A stretch of 64,000 bases of DNA. Origin: Trichococcus palustris. Lineage in GTDB: Bacteria > Bacillota > Bacilli > Lactobacillales > Aerococcaceae. Under the pieces are notes generated by a model that was not told the origin of the DNA, did not search any database, and saw nothing but the letters and a program-made list of their open reading frames with translations. The stretch covers positions 156,710 to 220,709 of the forward strand of contig NZ_FOTD01000003.1 in assembly GCF_900114465.1 (NCBI RefSeq), read 5' to 3'. Positions 36,783-44,344 of the stretch are shown here, piece after piece. The translations under genes were made by a program, and so were the position numbers. Position 1 is the stretch's first letter, and every line of letters starts with the position of its first letter.

Positions 36783-37015
36783 GTTTAGCTTTATTATCAA
36801 ATGCATTGGGCAAACGTGGCATATCGCATATTCAAAGCAAGGTGGATGCCGGTTTCGTGAAAGTTTATTGGATCATTGATGGTGCATCGTTGCCGGTAGT
36901 CCTAGTGAACGTGAATAAAGGGACATTCCTGGAGCTGCGTGACTTCGAAAGGTTAGATAAATATGCAAAGAAAGTTCTCTCTGCAGTCAAAAAAGAATAC
37001 AAAAAAAGCCGCTGA
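36779..37015 (+). CDS. Hypothetical early phage protein
   Basis: 78 residues, starting in an ATGA overlap. Mixed alpha/beta pattern (VKVYWIIDGASLPVVLVNVNKGTFLELRDFERL) and a basic tail. No family recognised. Its stop lies in the left arm of a hairpin. Confidence 0.6.
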   Translation: MSLALLSNALGKRGISHIQSKVDAGFVKVYWIIDGASLPVVLVNVNKGTFLELRDFERLDKYAKKVLSAVKKEYKKSR

Positions 37016-37038
37016 TAGCCGGCAAGCAAAATCAGCGG
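37009..37038 (-). terminator. Hairpin with minus-strand T-run
   Basis: CCGCTGAT (37009-37016) pairs with ATCAGCGG (37031-37038). On the minus strand it is followed by CTTTTTTTG, a good intrinsic terminator; on the plus strand no T-run follows. No minus-strand gene is seen upstream of it. Confidence 0.5.
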
Positions 37039-37073
37039 TTAAAAAATAATACTTTTATAGGAGTGAGTATATC

Positions 37074-37259
37074 ATGAACAGAACAAATTTTGAACGGTTT
37101 TTGGAACCGGATGAGCCACAGCTATTCGGTTCTGACTGGGAAGGAAACGAAATTTATGATGGTGATGAATACGTGGAGACGGAACTGGGCCTTGTCCGTT
37201 TGGAAGACATTTCCCGGTTCGTTAAGGAAACACAGAAAGTGATGGTGGCAGGAGAATGA
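37074..37259 (+). CDS. Hypothetical acidic protein
   Basis: 61 residues, ATG after a weak AGGAGTGAG site. Very acidic (FLEPDEPQLFGSDWEGNEIYDGDEYVETELG). Small proteins of this kind precede recombination genes in related phages. Overlaps the YqaJ gene by four bases. Confidence 0.6.
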   Translation: MNRTNFERFLEPDEPQLFGSDWEGNEIYDGDEYVETELGLVRLEDISRFVKETQKVMVAGE

Positions 37260-38203
37260 GGAAGAAAGTATCCACTAAAAATATGACCCGATTCGATTGG
37301 CTGGACCTGAGACGGACCTCCATCGGCGGAAGCGATGTGGCAACCATTCTTGGATTCAATAAATACAAGAGCCCCTATCAATTGTGGCTAGATAAGACGG
37401 GTCAAATCGATATCGATACAACAGATTCAAGCGAAGCAGCTTATTGGGGGAATGTGTTCGAGCAGACGGTCGCAGAAGAATTTTCAAGACGGGCAGAAAA
37501 GAAGGTGCGCCAAGACAATCACATGTATTTCCACAAAGAATATGATTTCCTGAGCGCAAACGTTGACCGTCAAATCGTTGGAGAAAATGCCATCCTGGAA
37601 TGCAAGACAGCCAGCGTGTATTTAGCAGACAAGTGGACGGAAGAAAACATACCGGAACAATATATTTTTCAGGTGCAGCATTATCTCAACGTCTTGGATA
37701 AAGACTATGCCTACATCGCTGTATTGGTAGGCGGACAGAAGTTCCAATGGAAGCGAATAGAAAGAGACCAGGAGTTGATAGATCTCATTCAGGAGCGTCT
37801 GATTGCATTCTGGACTGTCAATGTAAAGCAAAATATCGCGCCTCCGATTGATGGCAGCCAAGCAGCAACGGATTTCCTGAAAGAGCGATATGCCAACAGT
37901 GAAGCAGGGAAAGAGATCACCTTGTCCTCTTCCTTTGATGAAACAATCGCTTTACTGAATGAAGCGAAGGCCGCCAAGAAGACCGTAGAGGAAACCATCA
38001 GCTTATACGAGAATCAGATAAAGTTGGCGCTTGGAGAAGCGGATGCGGAGATAGGCATCACCCCAACGAATCTCATTTACTGGAAGCCAGTCACCACAAA
38101 CCGATTGGATACCAAGACTTTGCAAAAAGAACAACCGGATATATACGAAAAATATGTGAATGTGTCGCAATCAAGAAGACTAACGATAAAGGGGATTAAA
38201 TAA
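37256..38203 (+). CDS. YqaJ-family phage recombination exonuclease
   Basis: 315 residues of the YqaJ (lambda exonuclease-like) family, which resects double-strand ends for annealing by RecT. The N-terminal RRTSIGGSDVATILGFNKYKSPYQLW is diagnostic; nuclease residues D104 and E115-C-K117 (ANVDRQIVGENAILECKTAS) form the PD-(D/E)XK site. A helical C-terminus follows. It is directly followed by recT. Confidence 0.93.
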   Translation: MRKKVSTKNMTRFDWLDLRRTSIGGSDVATILGFNKYKSPYQLWLDKTGQIDIDTTDSSEAAYWGNVFEQTVAEEFSRRAEKKVRQDNHMYFHKEYDFLSANVDRQIVGENAILECKTASVYLADKWTEENIPEQYIFQVQHYLNVLDKDYAYIAVLVGGQKFQWKRIERDQELIDLIQERLIAFWTVNVKQNIAPPIDGSQAATDFLKERYANSEAGKEITLSSSFDETIALLNEAKAAKKTVEETISLYENQIKLALGEADAEIGITPTNLIYWKPVTTNRLDTKTLQKEQPDIYEKYVNVSQSRRLTIKGIK

Positions 38204-38205
38204 TC

Positions 38206-39141
38206 ATGGCAACGAATTCAAGTTTGAAAAACCAACTACAAAATAACGGCAACCAATCGCCAGGGCAAACGAAACAATTGGGGCTGAAATCACTGCTTAA
38301 TTCACCGGTGGTTCAAGATAAGTTCAAAGAGGTCCTGAAAGACAAATCGCAAGGATTCACGGCTTCCGTCCTTAGCCTGGTGAATAACGATTCCTACTTA
38401 GCTCAAAGCGATCCGATGAGCATCATCACCTGCGCCATGACGGCCGCAACGCTGGACCTGCCCTTAGACAAAAACCTCGGCTACGCCTACATCGTGCCAT
38501 TCAGGGATTACAAGGATGGCAACAAGCAAAAAGGGCAATTCATCCTGGGCTATAAGGGTTACATTCAGTTGGCCCAACGATCTGGCCAATACGAAGCATT
38601 GAATGTCATTGAGGTTTACGAAGGTGAATTGACATCCTGGAACCGACTGACTGAAAAATTCGAGTTTGATCCAAACGGAAAGCTGTCTGATGTGGTTATT
38701 GGATATGTCGGCTATTTTAAATTGCTGAACGGATTCGAGAAAACTGTCTATTGGACCAAGCAGGAAGTGGAAGCACACCGCATTCGCAACAACAAAACCA
38801 AAAACAAAACGGAACTTTCAGGCGTTTGGAAGACAGATTACGACTCAATGGCAAAAAAGACTATCCTCCGGAACATTCTTTCCAAGTGGGGAATCTTATC
38901 CATCGAAATGCAAAAAGCCGTCACAACGGACGAAACCGTCCAAACGCTCGATAAGGATACTGGTGACATTCGAGATATTACTCCAGAAAATAATCTGGAA
39001 GATTTTGAAGCAGTTCCAGAAGTCATTGCCATTCCTAAGACAAATGAATTTGTAACGGAAGATGGCGAAATTATCAATCTGGAAGATGCCGCAGCACAAG
39101 AATCATTATTCGAAGAAAGAACAATCAAGCCGAAAGATTAA
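38206..39141 (+). CDS. recT: RecT-family single-strand annealing protein
   Basis: 311 residues. The core ITCAMTAATLDLPLDKNLGYAYIVPF, FILGYKGYIQLAQRSGQY and W..DYDSMAKKTILRNILSKWG are RecT signatures. It anneals resected strands with the YqaJ nuclease two bases upstream. The acidic C-terminus is typical for SSB/partner contact. Confidence 0.95.
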   Translation: MATNSSLKNQLQNNGNQSPGQTKQLGLKSLLNSPVVQDKFKEVLKDKSQGFTASVLSLVNNDSYLAQSDPMSIITCAMTAATLDLPLDKNLGYAYIVPFRDYKDGNKQKGQFILGYKGYIQLAQRSGQYEALNVIEVYEGELTSWNRLTEKFEFDPNGKLSDVVIGYVGYFKLLNGFEKTVYWTKQEVEAHRIRNNKTKNKTELSGVWKTDYDSMAKKTILRNILSKWGILSIEMQKAVTTDETVQTLDKDTGDIRDITPENNLEDFEAVPEVIAIPKTNEFVTEDGEIINLEDAAAQESLFEERTIKPKD

Positions 39142-39170
39142 CAGAGAGGGGAGGCTTCCCCTCTTGATTG
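39122..39170 (+). other. Extended hairpin at the recT end
   Basis: Outer arms CAATCAAG (39122-39129) and CTTGATTG (39163-39170) are perfect complements. An inner AGAGGGGA (39145-39152) / TCCCCTCT (39157-39164) stem shares bases with the outer right arm, so the two compete. No T-run. Possible processing or translation-control element ahead of the replication gene. Confidence 0.45.
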
Positions 39171-39184
39171 TGAGGTGAAAGAGA

Positions 39185-40126
39185 ATGGCTGACAACAAAA
39201 AATACTATTACCTAAAACTTAAAGCAGATTTCTTTGAAGGCGACTCAATGATCGTCCTTGAAAGTATGCCGGATGGATATAAGTATTCCAATATCCTTTT
39301 GAAGCTTTACTTAAGAAGCTTGAAGAACGAAGGGAAGTTAATGCTTAATGAGCGGATTCCTTACAACGCAACGATGTTAGCGCAAGTCACACGGCATAGT
39401 GTGGGAGATATAGAGAAGGCCGTTAGGATATTTACGGATCTAGGTTTAATTGAACTATTGGACAACGGGGCTATATATATGAGCGACATTCAGAATTTTG
39501 TAGGGAAATCTTCAACGGAAGCCGACAGAATTAGGGATTATCGCAAAAGAATTGAAGGTGAGAAACAGGTAGAAATACCTGAAAGTGTTACAAATGTACG
39601 TACAAACGTACTAGCAAATCAAAGACATTTGTCGGACGAATGTTCGTACAAAAATACACCAGAGATAGAGATAGAGTTAGAGAAAGAGTTAGAGATAAAG
39701 ATAGAGCAAGAGACAGAGAAAGAAGCAAAATCATCCGGCGGCGGCGTCCATTTGTTTTATCAACAAAATTTTGGAATGCCAACAGCATTCATCATTCAAG
39801 ATTTGGAAAATTGGATAAATGATCTGAGTGAAGATGTGGTTATTATGGCGCTTCAAAAAGCGATAGAAGCTAATGCACCGTATTCCTATGCCAAGGCCAT
39901 TATGAAGAGCTGGGCCAACAAGGGAATCAAAACGATTGAAGCGGCGGAAGCTGAGTCAGTTGGAAATCAGAAGCAAAAACAAAATCCATGGCAGCAACAA
40001 CCGAAAAAAGAAATAACACCTGCATGGACTGAACAACCGCGGACGGAGACAGCACTTGATCAGGAGCAGCAAGCAGCAATAAACGCTCGTATCGCAAGGC
40101 TACAGAGTTCGAAGAGGGAGGCATAA
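39185..40126 (+). CDS. Phage replisome organiser
   Basis: 313 residues. The N-terminal winged helix (KKYYYLKLKADFFEGDSMIVLESMPDGYKYSNILLKLYL) is the phage replisome-organiser domain, and the C-terminal FYQQNFGMPTAFIIQDLENWINDLSEDVVIMALQKAIEAN is a DnaD-like domain. Such proteins bind the phage origin and load the host helicase. The two domains are joined by a Glu/Ile/Lys repeat linker encoded by near-perfect hexamers. ATG follows GAGGTG. Confidence 0.9.
   Translation: MADNKKYYYLKLKADFFEGDSMIVLESMPDGYKYSNILLKLYLRSLKNEGKLMLNERIPYNATMLAQVTRHSVGDIEKAVRIFTDLGLIELLDNGAIYMSDIQNFVGKSSTEADRIRDYRKRIEGEKQVEIPESVTNVRTNVLANQRHLSDECSYKNTPEIEIELEKELEIKIEQETEKEAKSSGGGVHLFYQQNFGMPTAFIIQDLENWINDLSEDVVIMALQKAIEANAPYSYAKAIMKSWANKGIKTIEAAEAESVGNQKQKQNPWQQQPKKEITPAWTEQPRTETALDQEQQAAINARIARLQSSKREA
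39660..39727 (+). repeat. AGAGAT-type hexamer tract in the replisome organiser gene
   Basis: About eleven units related to AGAGAT/AGAGTT/AGAAAG in a row, encoding alternating Glu with Ile, Leu or Lys. Low-complexity purine-rich DNA. In phage initiator genes such tracts often mark the replication origin; that role here is inferred. Confidence 0.6.
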
Positions 40127-40128
40127 AA

Positions 40129-40356
40129 ATGAACGGAAAGTATTGGATTCAAGGCAAGTACACGGGGCGCTATTTCATTGACGGATTCGGCAATCGCTTA
40201 GAAATCTATTGGGCCGATGCGGTGCAACTGGTGAATGACCATCCGGAATTTGAAATGATTGAGGTTGACGACAGCTATACACCCATAGAAGTGAAGCTTT
40301 CGGGGCCGGATGAAATTCAACTGGATCTATTCACGACAGCGGAGGTTGAAAGATGA
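40129..40356 (+). CDS. Hypothetical phage protein
   Basis: 75 residues. GKYTGRYFIDGFGNRLEIYWADAV suggests a small beta-rich fold. No family recognised. It starts three bases after the replisome gene and overlaps the next gene by four. Confidence 0.6.
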   Translation: MNGKYWIQGKYTGRYFIDGFGNRLEIYWADAVQLVNDHPEFEMIEVDDSYTPIEVKLSGPDEIQLDLFTTAEVER

Positions 40357-40628
40357 ATGAACAGCTGAGCCTGCTTCAAGATGCGCCGACTGTCCAGATA
40401 GACGAAACGCACTGGGAAATATTCAATGATCAAAAACGTGTAGGATTTTTCGAATCGGACGGAACGCGTTATGAGTATACATCATGTGTTGGTGCCTGGT
40501 GCGGTAGCTCTGGGCCATTGGATAGTGAAAAAGAAATTAAATTTTATTTGGAAAGTGCTGCTGCTTTCTTGATCGCTCATGATCGTTATGAGGAAATGAA
40601 AAAATGGAGTAGGAAAGTGAGGAAGTAG
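40353..40628 (+). CDS. Hypothetical phage protein
   Basis: 91 residues, ATGA-coupled to its neighbour. TVQIDETHWEIFNDQKRVGFFESDGTRYEYTSCVGAWCG begins beta-rich; the second half is helical. Unrecognised. Confidence 0.6.
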   Translation: MNEQLSLLQDAPTVQIDETHWEIFNDQKRVGFFESDGTRYEYTSCVGAWCGSSGPLDSEKEIKFYLESAAAFLIAHDRYEEMKKWSRKVRK

Positions 40629-40632
40629 CGGA

Positions 40633-40911
40633 ATGAATAAACGCCAGTTAAAAAAGAAAGTCAAGCAAGCATTGCGGCGTGGGCCGCTGCTGATGACTGC
40701 AGAAGATCGGCATATCGTCCGAACATACGGAAATCGCTATTACACGCAAGAGCAAGTTTTTTGTTTAATCGATGCAGAATCGTGGCGCAAGCTTGGGGAA
40801 TATATCAACGAAGTTATTGAAGCGGTGGTGCAAGGCATCAAGTCATTTGCGAAATTTATAGGCGAATTCGAATATATACCTGTAATCGAGGATCTGGAGG
40901 ATGAGGAATGA
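40633..40911 (+). CDS. Hypothetical phage protein
   Basis: 92 residues with a basic N-terminus (NKRQLKKKVKQALRRG) and an acidic end (VIEDLEDEE). Resembles small proteins of unknown function in Lactobacillales phages. Its stop overlaps the next start. Confidence 0.6.
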   Translation: MNKRQLKKKVKQALRRGPLLMTAEDRHIVRTYGNRYYTQEQVFCLIDAESWRKLGEYINEVIEAVVQGIKSFAKFIGEFEYIPVIEDLEDEE

Positions 40912-41063
40912 ACTTGTATATTTACACTGGCTACCAATGGCGGTTGATGACAGACGAGGAAATTTTGATCATGAGTTCTGAAAACGTGGTGCCAATCAAG
41001 CCGAAGCATCCGGAAGCCGGGGACATTTACATAGAGCAGGAGGTACAGAATGACGGGATTTGA
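40908..41063 (+). CDS. Small hypothetical phage protein
   Basis: 51 residues, starting in an ATGA overlap (40908), sequence MNLYIYTGYQWRLMTDEEILIM. It overlaps the next small gene by 14 bases. The tight coupling on both sides supports it as real; no function known. Confidence 0.5.
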   Translation: MNLYIYTGYQWRLMTDEEILIMSSENVVPIKPKHPEAGDIYIEQEVQNDGI

Positions 41064-41154
41064 AATAGTCATCATCGGATTAGTGGCCGTTATCCTCATG
41101 GGGTACCTTGAAATACTGACTCTATTGGACAATAAACGGAGGTATAAGAAATGA
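41050..41154 (+). CDS. Very small membrane protein
   Basis: 34 residues, ATG 41050 after GCAGGAGG. One hydrophobic stretch (FEIVIIGLVAVILMGYL) and a basic end (NKRRYKK). The ATGA overlap with ssb supports translation. Confidence 0.5.
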   Translation: MTGFEIVIIGLVAVILMGYLEILTLLDNKRRYKK

Positions 41155-41606
41155 TTAACAATGTAGTGCTAGTCGGACGCGTAACGAAAGAGCTTGATTT
41201 GAGGTATACACCGGCAGGAAAAGCCGTGGCGCGGTTCAATCTGGCAGTCAATCGTGATTTCAAAGATGCAAACGGGAATTCCCAGGCTGATTTCCCAAGT
41301 TGCCAGGTGTGGGGGAAAACAGCTGAAGCCATGGCTGATAACTTGCGGAAAGGCTCATTGATTGATGTAACCGGACGGATCCAAACAGGCAGCTACGAGA
41401 AGGATGGTCAGAAAATCTACACGACTGATGTCATTGTTGAAAAGTTCCACTTCCTGGAGGCTAAAAATGATAATAGCAATCGTTCGAGCGGTCAACAAGA
41501 CAACGGGAATAACCAACAAAATTCTGGTGGGCATCATCAATCAACTGATCCATTCATGGGCGTTGGTGAGCCTATTACTGTTAATCCTGATGACCTTCCG
41601 TTTTAA
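41151..41606 (+). CDS. ssb: Single-stranded DNA-binding protein
   Basis: 151 residues. OB-fold start MINNVVLVGRVTKELDLRYTPAGKAVARFNLAVNR, a Gln/Asn/Gly-rich linker, and the acidic partner-binding tip DDLPF. Starts within an ATGA overlap, GGAGG upstream. Serves phage replication and RecT-dependent recombination. Confidence 0.96.
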   Translation: MINNVVLVGRVTKELDLRYTPAGKAVARFNLAVNRDFKDANGNSQADFPSCQVWGKTAEAMADNLRKGSLIDVTGRIQTGSYEKDGQKIYTTDVIVEKFHFLEAKNDNSNRSSGQQDNGNNQQNSGGHHQSTDPFMGVGEPITVNPDDLPF

Positions 41607-41623
41607 GAAATGGGGACCGAACG

Positions 41624-41956
41624 ATGAGAGTGAGTGAAAAATACGACGAGGAAAAACTGGATGGAGCCCTTGAAACCAGGGGAGTCCATGCCAATGCGCC
41701 GGATTCCTATGCAGAAGATAGCCAGTTCCTGCGGCACATGCGCACTCTGGACACGCGACGCCTAACGCCGACAGAGGTGAGGCGATTGATCAGAATAGCC
41801 GAAAACGGCATGCGCGTGAGGTTTGCGATTGAAAAATGGCTGGCTGACATAAAGAGACGCGAAGCCGAGAAAATTGCAGACAAGTCGATTAATAACGGCT
41901 TGAAGTACAGTGAGATTTACAGGCGTTTAACCAGCCAACTGAGAGGGATGAGGTGA
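41624..41956 (+). CDS. Hypothetical phage protein
   Basis: 110 residues, charged and helical (LTPTEVRRLIRIAENGMRVRFAIEKWLADIKRREAEKIADKS). Possibly a DNA- or RNA-contact protein, but no family is recognised. Confidence 0.6.
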   Translation: MRVSEKYDEEKLDGALETRGVHANAPDSYAEDSQFLRHMRTLDTRRLTPTEVRRLIRIAENGMRVRFAIEKWLADIKRREAEKIADKSINNGLKYSEIYRRLTSQLRGMR

Positions 41957-41960
41957 GTGC

Positions 41961-42325
41961 GTGAGTAAATACGGAGCGAAAAAGGTCACGATCGACGGCA
42001 TCACGTTCGACAGCAAAGCAGAATCACGTTATTACGAGTATCTTCTTAAACTAAAAAAATCGGGTCTTGTAGAAGATTTCTCCATGCAGCATTTACATTA
42101 CTGGACAGGTTTGCTCATCCGCAGACGGGTAGAATCGTGCGAGCCATCACCTACAGGGCTGATTTCGAAGTATTATACGCAGATGGCCGGATAGAGGTTG
42201 TCGATATCAAAGGTTTCCTGACACCTGAGTTTAAAATAAAAGCAAAATTGTTCATGTTCCGTTATCAAATTCCGTTGGTGCTGCTGAAGTGGAGTGCAAA
42301 AGACAAAAAATTTGTGGAAGTCTAG
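41961..42325 (+). pseudogene. DUF1064 nuclease-like gene, frameshifted
   Basis: The first half (SKYGAKKVTIDGITFDSKAESRYYEYL) and second half (RAITYRADFEVLYADGRIEVVDIKG, with a D...DxKG nuclease motif) are the two ends of one DUF1064 protein in different frames. In the third frame the middle reads FTLLDRFAHPQTGRIV, exactly the missing family segment. One T lost from the short run at 42092-42094 explains it: CA-TTT-ACA would be CAT-TTT-ACA. The original gene would give about 122 residues. Either a real inactivating mutation or an assembly/sequencing error. Confidence 0.85.
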
Positions 42326-42336
42326 GAGGAGATTGG

Positions 42337-42567
42337 ATGGCTTTTAATTTCTTTATTCGCAAAAAAGAGGAACCGGTGCAGCAACAAGAGGCTCCGAAGA
42401 AAAATGTGGTCAACGCGGATCTATTGCTCAAGAGAATAGAACTGATGCATGATACGCACTACAGCGTTGCGAGGCACAAAAACGGAAAAGGCGAGCCGCG
42501 CGGATACTGCAGGGCGCTGAAGGACATCGAAGAAATAATCAAAGACATGAAAGAGGTAGAGGCATGA
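42337..42567 (+). CDS. Hypothetical phage protein
   Basis: 76 residues from ATG 42337 (AGGAGGAG upstream). Starts MAFNFFIRKKEEPVQQQEAPKK, later HDTHYSVARHKNGKGEPRGYCRALKDIEEII. Unknown. Four-base overlap with the next gene. Confidence 0.6.
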   Translation: MAFNFFIRKKEEPVQQQEAPKKNVVNADLLLKRIELMHDTHYSVARHKNGKGEPRGYCRALKDIEEIIKDMKEVEA

Positions 42568-42872
42568 GCGACAGGAACACACAGTCAGGGTTACCACCAG
42601 AAAAGGATTACTGGTCAATCGTAAGAACAGCGTTCGAGGATGATGTGATGAATAACGGCTTCCAAATGACGTTAAACAATGGCATTTATGATATTTTCGA
42701 ATGCGGGTTCCTTATATATACGCTTGATGGAAACAAACTGATTTATAAAAAAAGATATTACTGCAAGTTCGTTGATGATGATCGGACAGCCGTATTGGAA
42801 AAGATACTATACAAACATTTTGGCTGGGGCGGGCCAGGCAGTTCGCTGATCAGCGAAAAAATAATTTCTTGA
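42564..42872 (+). CDS. Hypothetical phage protein
   Basis: 102 residues, ATGA-coupled. The sequence has a beta-rich centre (GIYDIFECGFLIYTLDGNKLIYKKRYYCKFVDDD). No family recognised. Confidence 0.55.
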   Translation: MSDRNTQSGLPPEKDYWSIVRTAFEDDVMNNGFQMTLNNGIYDIFECGFLIYTLDGNKLIYKKRYYCKFVDDDRTAVLEKILYKHFGWGGPGSSLISEKIIS

Positions 42873-42924
42873 GAGTACAACAGAAATAAAGTGTTTCGTG
42901 AATTTTGGGAAAAGGTGGATGTAA

Positions 42925-43470
42925 TTGGCAGAACAAATACCGGAAAAATGGATTGAAGTGATTGCAATAACCGTATTAAAGGAGCAAAAGAAGCAAGAAC
43001 GCATTGCATCAAAAGAGCAGCATGATCGTCGCTTTCGTAATACCGAACTTCTCGTGAAAAATTACCGCAAGTTAAGCGCGCATTGCGAGAACTTGCCGGA
43101 GCAAATTGGCATTATTCATCAAGAAATAGATATGGGATTGCTGGAACACATTGACCTGAATCTGAAAGAGGTCATGAAGTCCAAGCAGAAAACAAAAATG
43201 ATCATGGATTATATCGATGCGATGCTGCTGGCATACAGATCATTGGCGGAACGAGGCGGGGATGTCGCTAATCGCAGGCATAAAATTCTCCAAGATATGT
43301 ATCTGAAACCCGAATATGAAAATCCAACCGCGTTAATGGAACGCTACGGCGTCGAAAAGACGACTTTATATAAAGACTTAAAGAAGGCAATCGAAGAATT
43401 CTCCGTCGTGCTCTTCGGGATCGATGCCTATGTTTTACAGACGAGCGGAAAAAGAGTGGACGAAAGGTGA
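42925..43470 (+). CDS. ArpU-like late transcription regulator
   Basis: 181 residues, TTG start at 42925 after AAAGGTGG. The C-terminal part (ANRRHKILQDMYLKPEYENPTALMERYGVEKTTLYKDLKKAIEEFSVVLFG) is a sigma-region-4-like helix-turn-helix typical of ArpU/RinA phage activators. Its position at the junction of early and late genes fits control of the packaging operon. Confidence 0.8.
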   Translation: MAEQIPEKWIEVIAITVLKEQKKQERIASKEQHDRRFRNTELLVKNYRKLSAHCENLPEQIGIIHQEIDMGLLEHIDLNLKEVMKSKQKTKMIMDYIDAMLLAYRSLAERGGDVANRRHKILQDMYLKPEYENPTALMERYGVEKTTLYKDLKKAIEEFSVVLFGIDAYVLQTSGKRVDER

Positions 43471-43544
43471 ACTGAAAAGGTATATACTGTCTTTGAAGGG
43501 GTCTGCAAAAAATCAGGCTCCAATGCCTCCTTTTTATTTATTGG

Positions 43545-43570
43545 CCCCGCACATTTGTGTGGGGTTTTTG
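43545..43570 (+). terminator. Terminator after the late regulator
   Basis: CCCCGCACA (43545-43553) pairs with TGTGTGGGG (43556-43564) with one G-T pair, then TTTTT. A smaller AGGC/GCCT hairpin with T-run lies just before (43516-43536). Confidence 0.8.
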
Positions 43571-43600
43571 GTATAGTTAATAAAAGGGAGGTGTGAAGCG

Positions 43601-43849
43601 ATGGATGGTTATAAAGTGCAAATTTACGTTGTGAATGATTCTCATGATTCGGCAAATGGAAAGGAATTTACTTTCCCAATTATTCCAAGAGTAGGTGATT
43701 TAATCGATGTGAAATACAAAATCGATGAAAAAAATCATCCGAATTTAGGCGTTGTTGGTGTGTTTGAAGTTAAGCGTGTATACATTCATGAATTCGGGAG
43801 CAAGTATGATGCTACGTTGCATGTTGAAGGTGATGAAGAAATCGCATAA
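43601..43849 (+). CDS. Hypothetical protein before terS
   Basis: 82 residues, GGAGGTG upstream. Beta-rich (KVQIYVVNDSHDS, FPIIPRVGDLIDVKYKIDE, VVGVFEVKRVYIHEF). It sits alone between two terminators, so it has its own promoter or depends on antitermination. Unrecognised. Confidence 0.6.
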   Translation: MDGYKVQIYVVNDSHDSANGKEFTFPIIPRVGDLIDVKYKIDEKNHPNLGVVGVFEVKRVYIHEFGSKYDATLHVEGDEEIA

Positions 43850-43854
43850 TTATT

Positions 43855-43877
43855 AGACCTCACTTGAGGTCTTTTTT
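43855..43877 (+). terminator. Terminator before terS
   Basis: AGACCTCA (43855-43862), loop CT, TGAGGTCT (43865-43872), then T5. Confidence 0.85.
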
Positions 43878-43906
43878 AATACAAAAAATACAGGTGGTGA
43901 TGGAAA

Positions 43907-44344
43907 ATGGCAGGATTGACGTTAAAGCAGCAACGGTTCGCAGATGAGTACATCATCTGCGCAAACGTGGAACAAGCTGCACTAAAGGCAGGTTATAGCA
44001 GATCATATGCAAGAGCGAACGCTTATAAATTATTGGCAAATGTGAGCATAAAGGCTTATGTAGATGAACGACTAGAAGCTTTGAATTCAGAAAAGGTGGC
44101 TGATCAGCAAGAAGTGATGGAGTTTCTTACTTCTGTTATGCGTGGCGAGGTAACGGAGCCGGTACCAATTTTTGTGGGCGATGGCTTTCAGGAAGTGATG
44201 AATTTAAAACCAAACGTCCAAGCCAGGAGAGCTGCCGCAGTGGATCTCGGCAAGCGCTACGGCATGTGGACGGAGAAAATAGAACAGACCAACCGCAACA
44301 TCGAAATTGTTGTCGGCGATTGGGATGCTGACGATGAAGACTGA
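43907..44344 (+). CDS. terS: Terminase small subunit
   Basis: 145 residues. N-terminal helix-turn-helix LTLKQQRFADEYIICANVEQAALKAGYSRSYARANAYKLLAN is the terminase_2 family signature. It recognises the phage packaging site and hands DNA to the large subunit, whose gene overlaps its end. GGTGGTG ribosome site. Confidence 0.93.
   Translation: MAGLTLKQQRFADEYIICANVEQAALKAGYSRSYARANAYKLLANVSIKAYVDERLEALNSEKVADQQEVMEFLTSVMRGEVTEPVPIFVGDGFQEVMNLKPNVQARRAAAVDLGKRYGMWTEKIEQTNRNIEIVVGDWDADDED

Noticed and set aside
39660..39727. CRISPR-like repeat
   Set aside because: Units are six bases without spacers and lie inside a coding sequence. No CRISPR array is seen in the window.
39640..39822. Arg/Asp repeat protein (RDRDR type) in another frame
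   Set aside because: Produced by the hexamer tract read out of frame within the replisome organiser gene.
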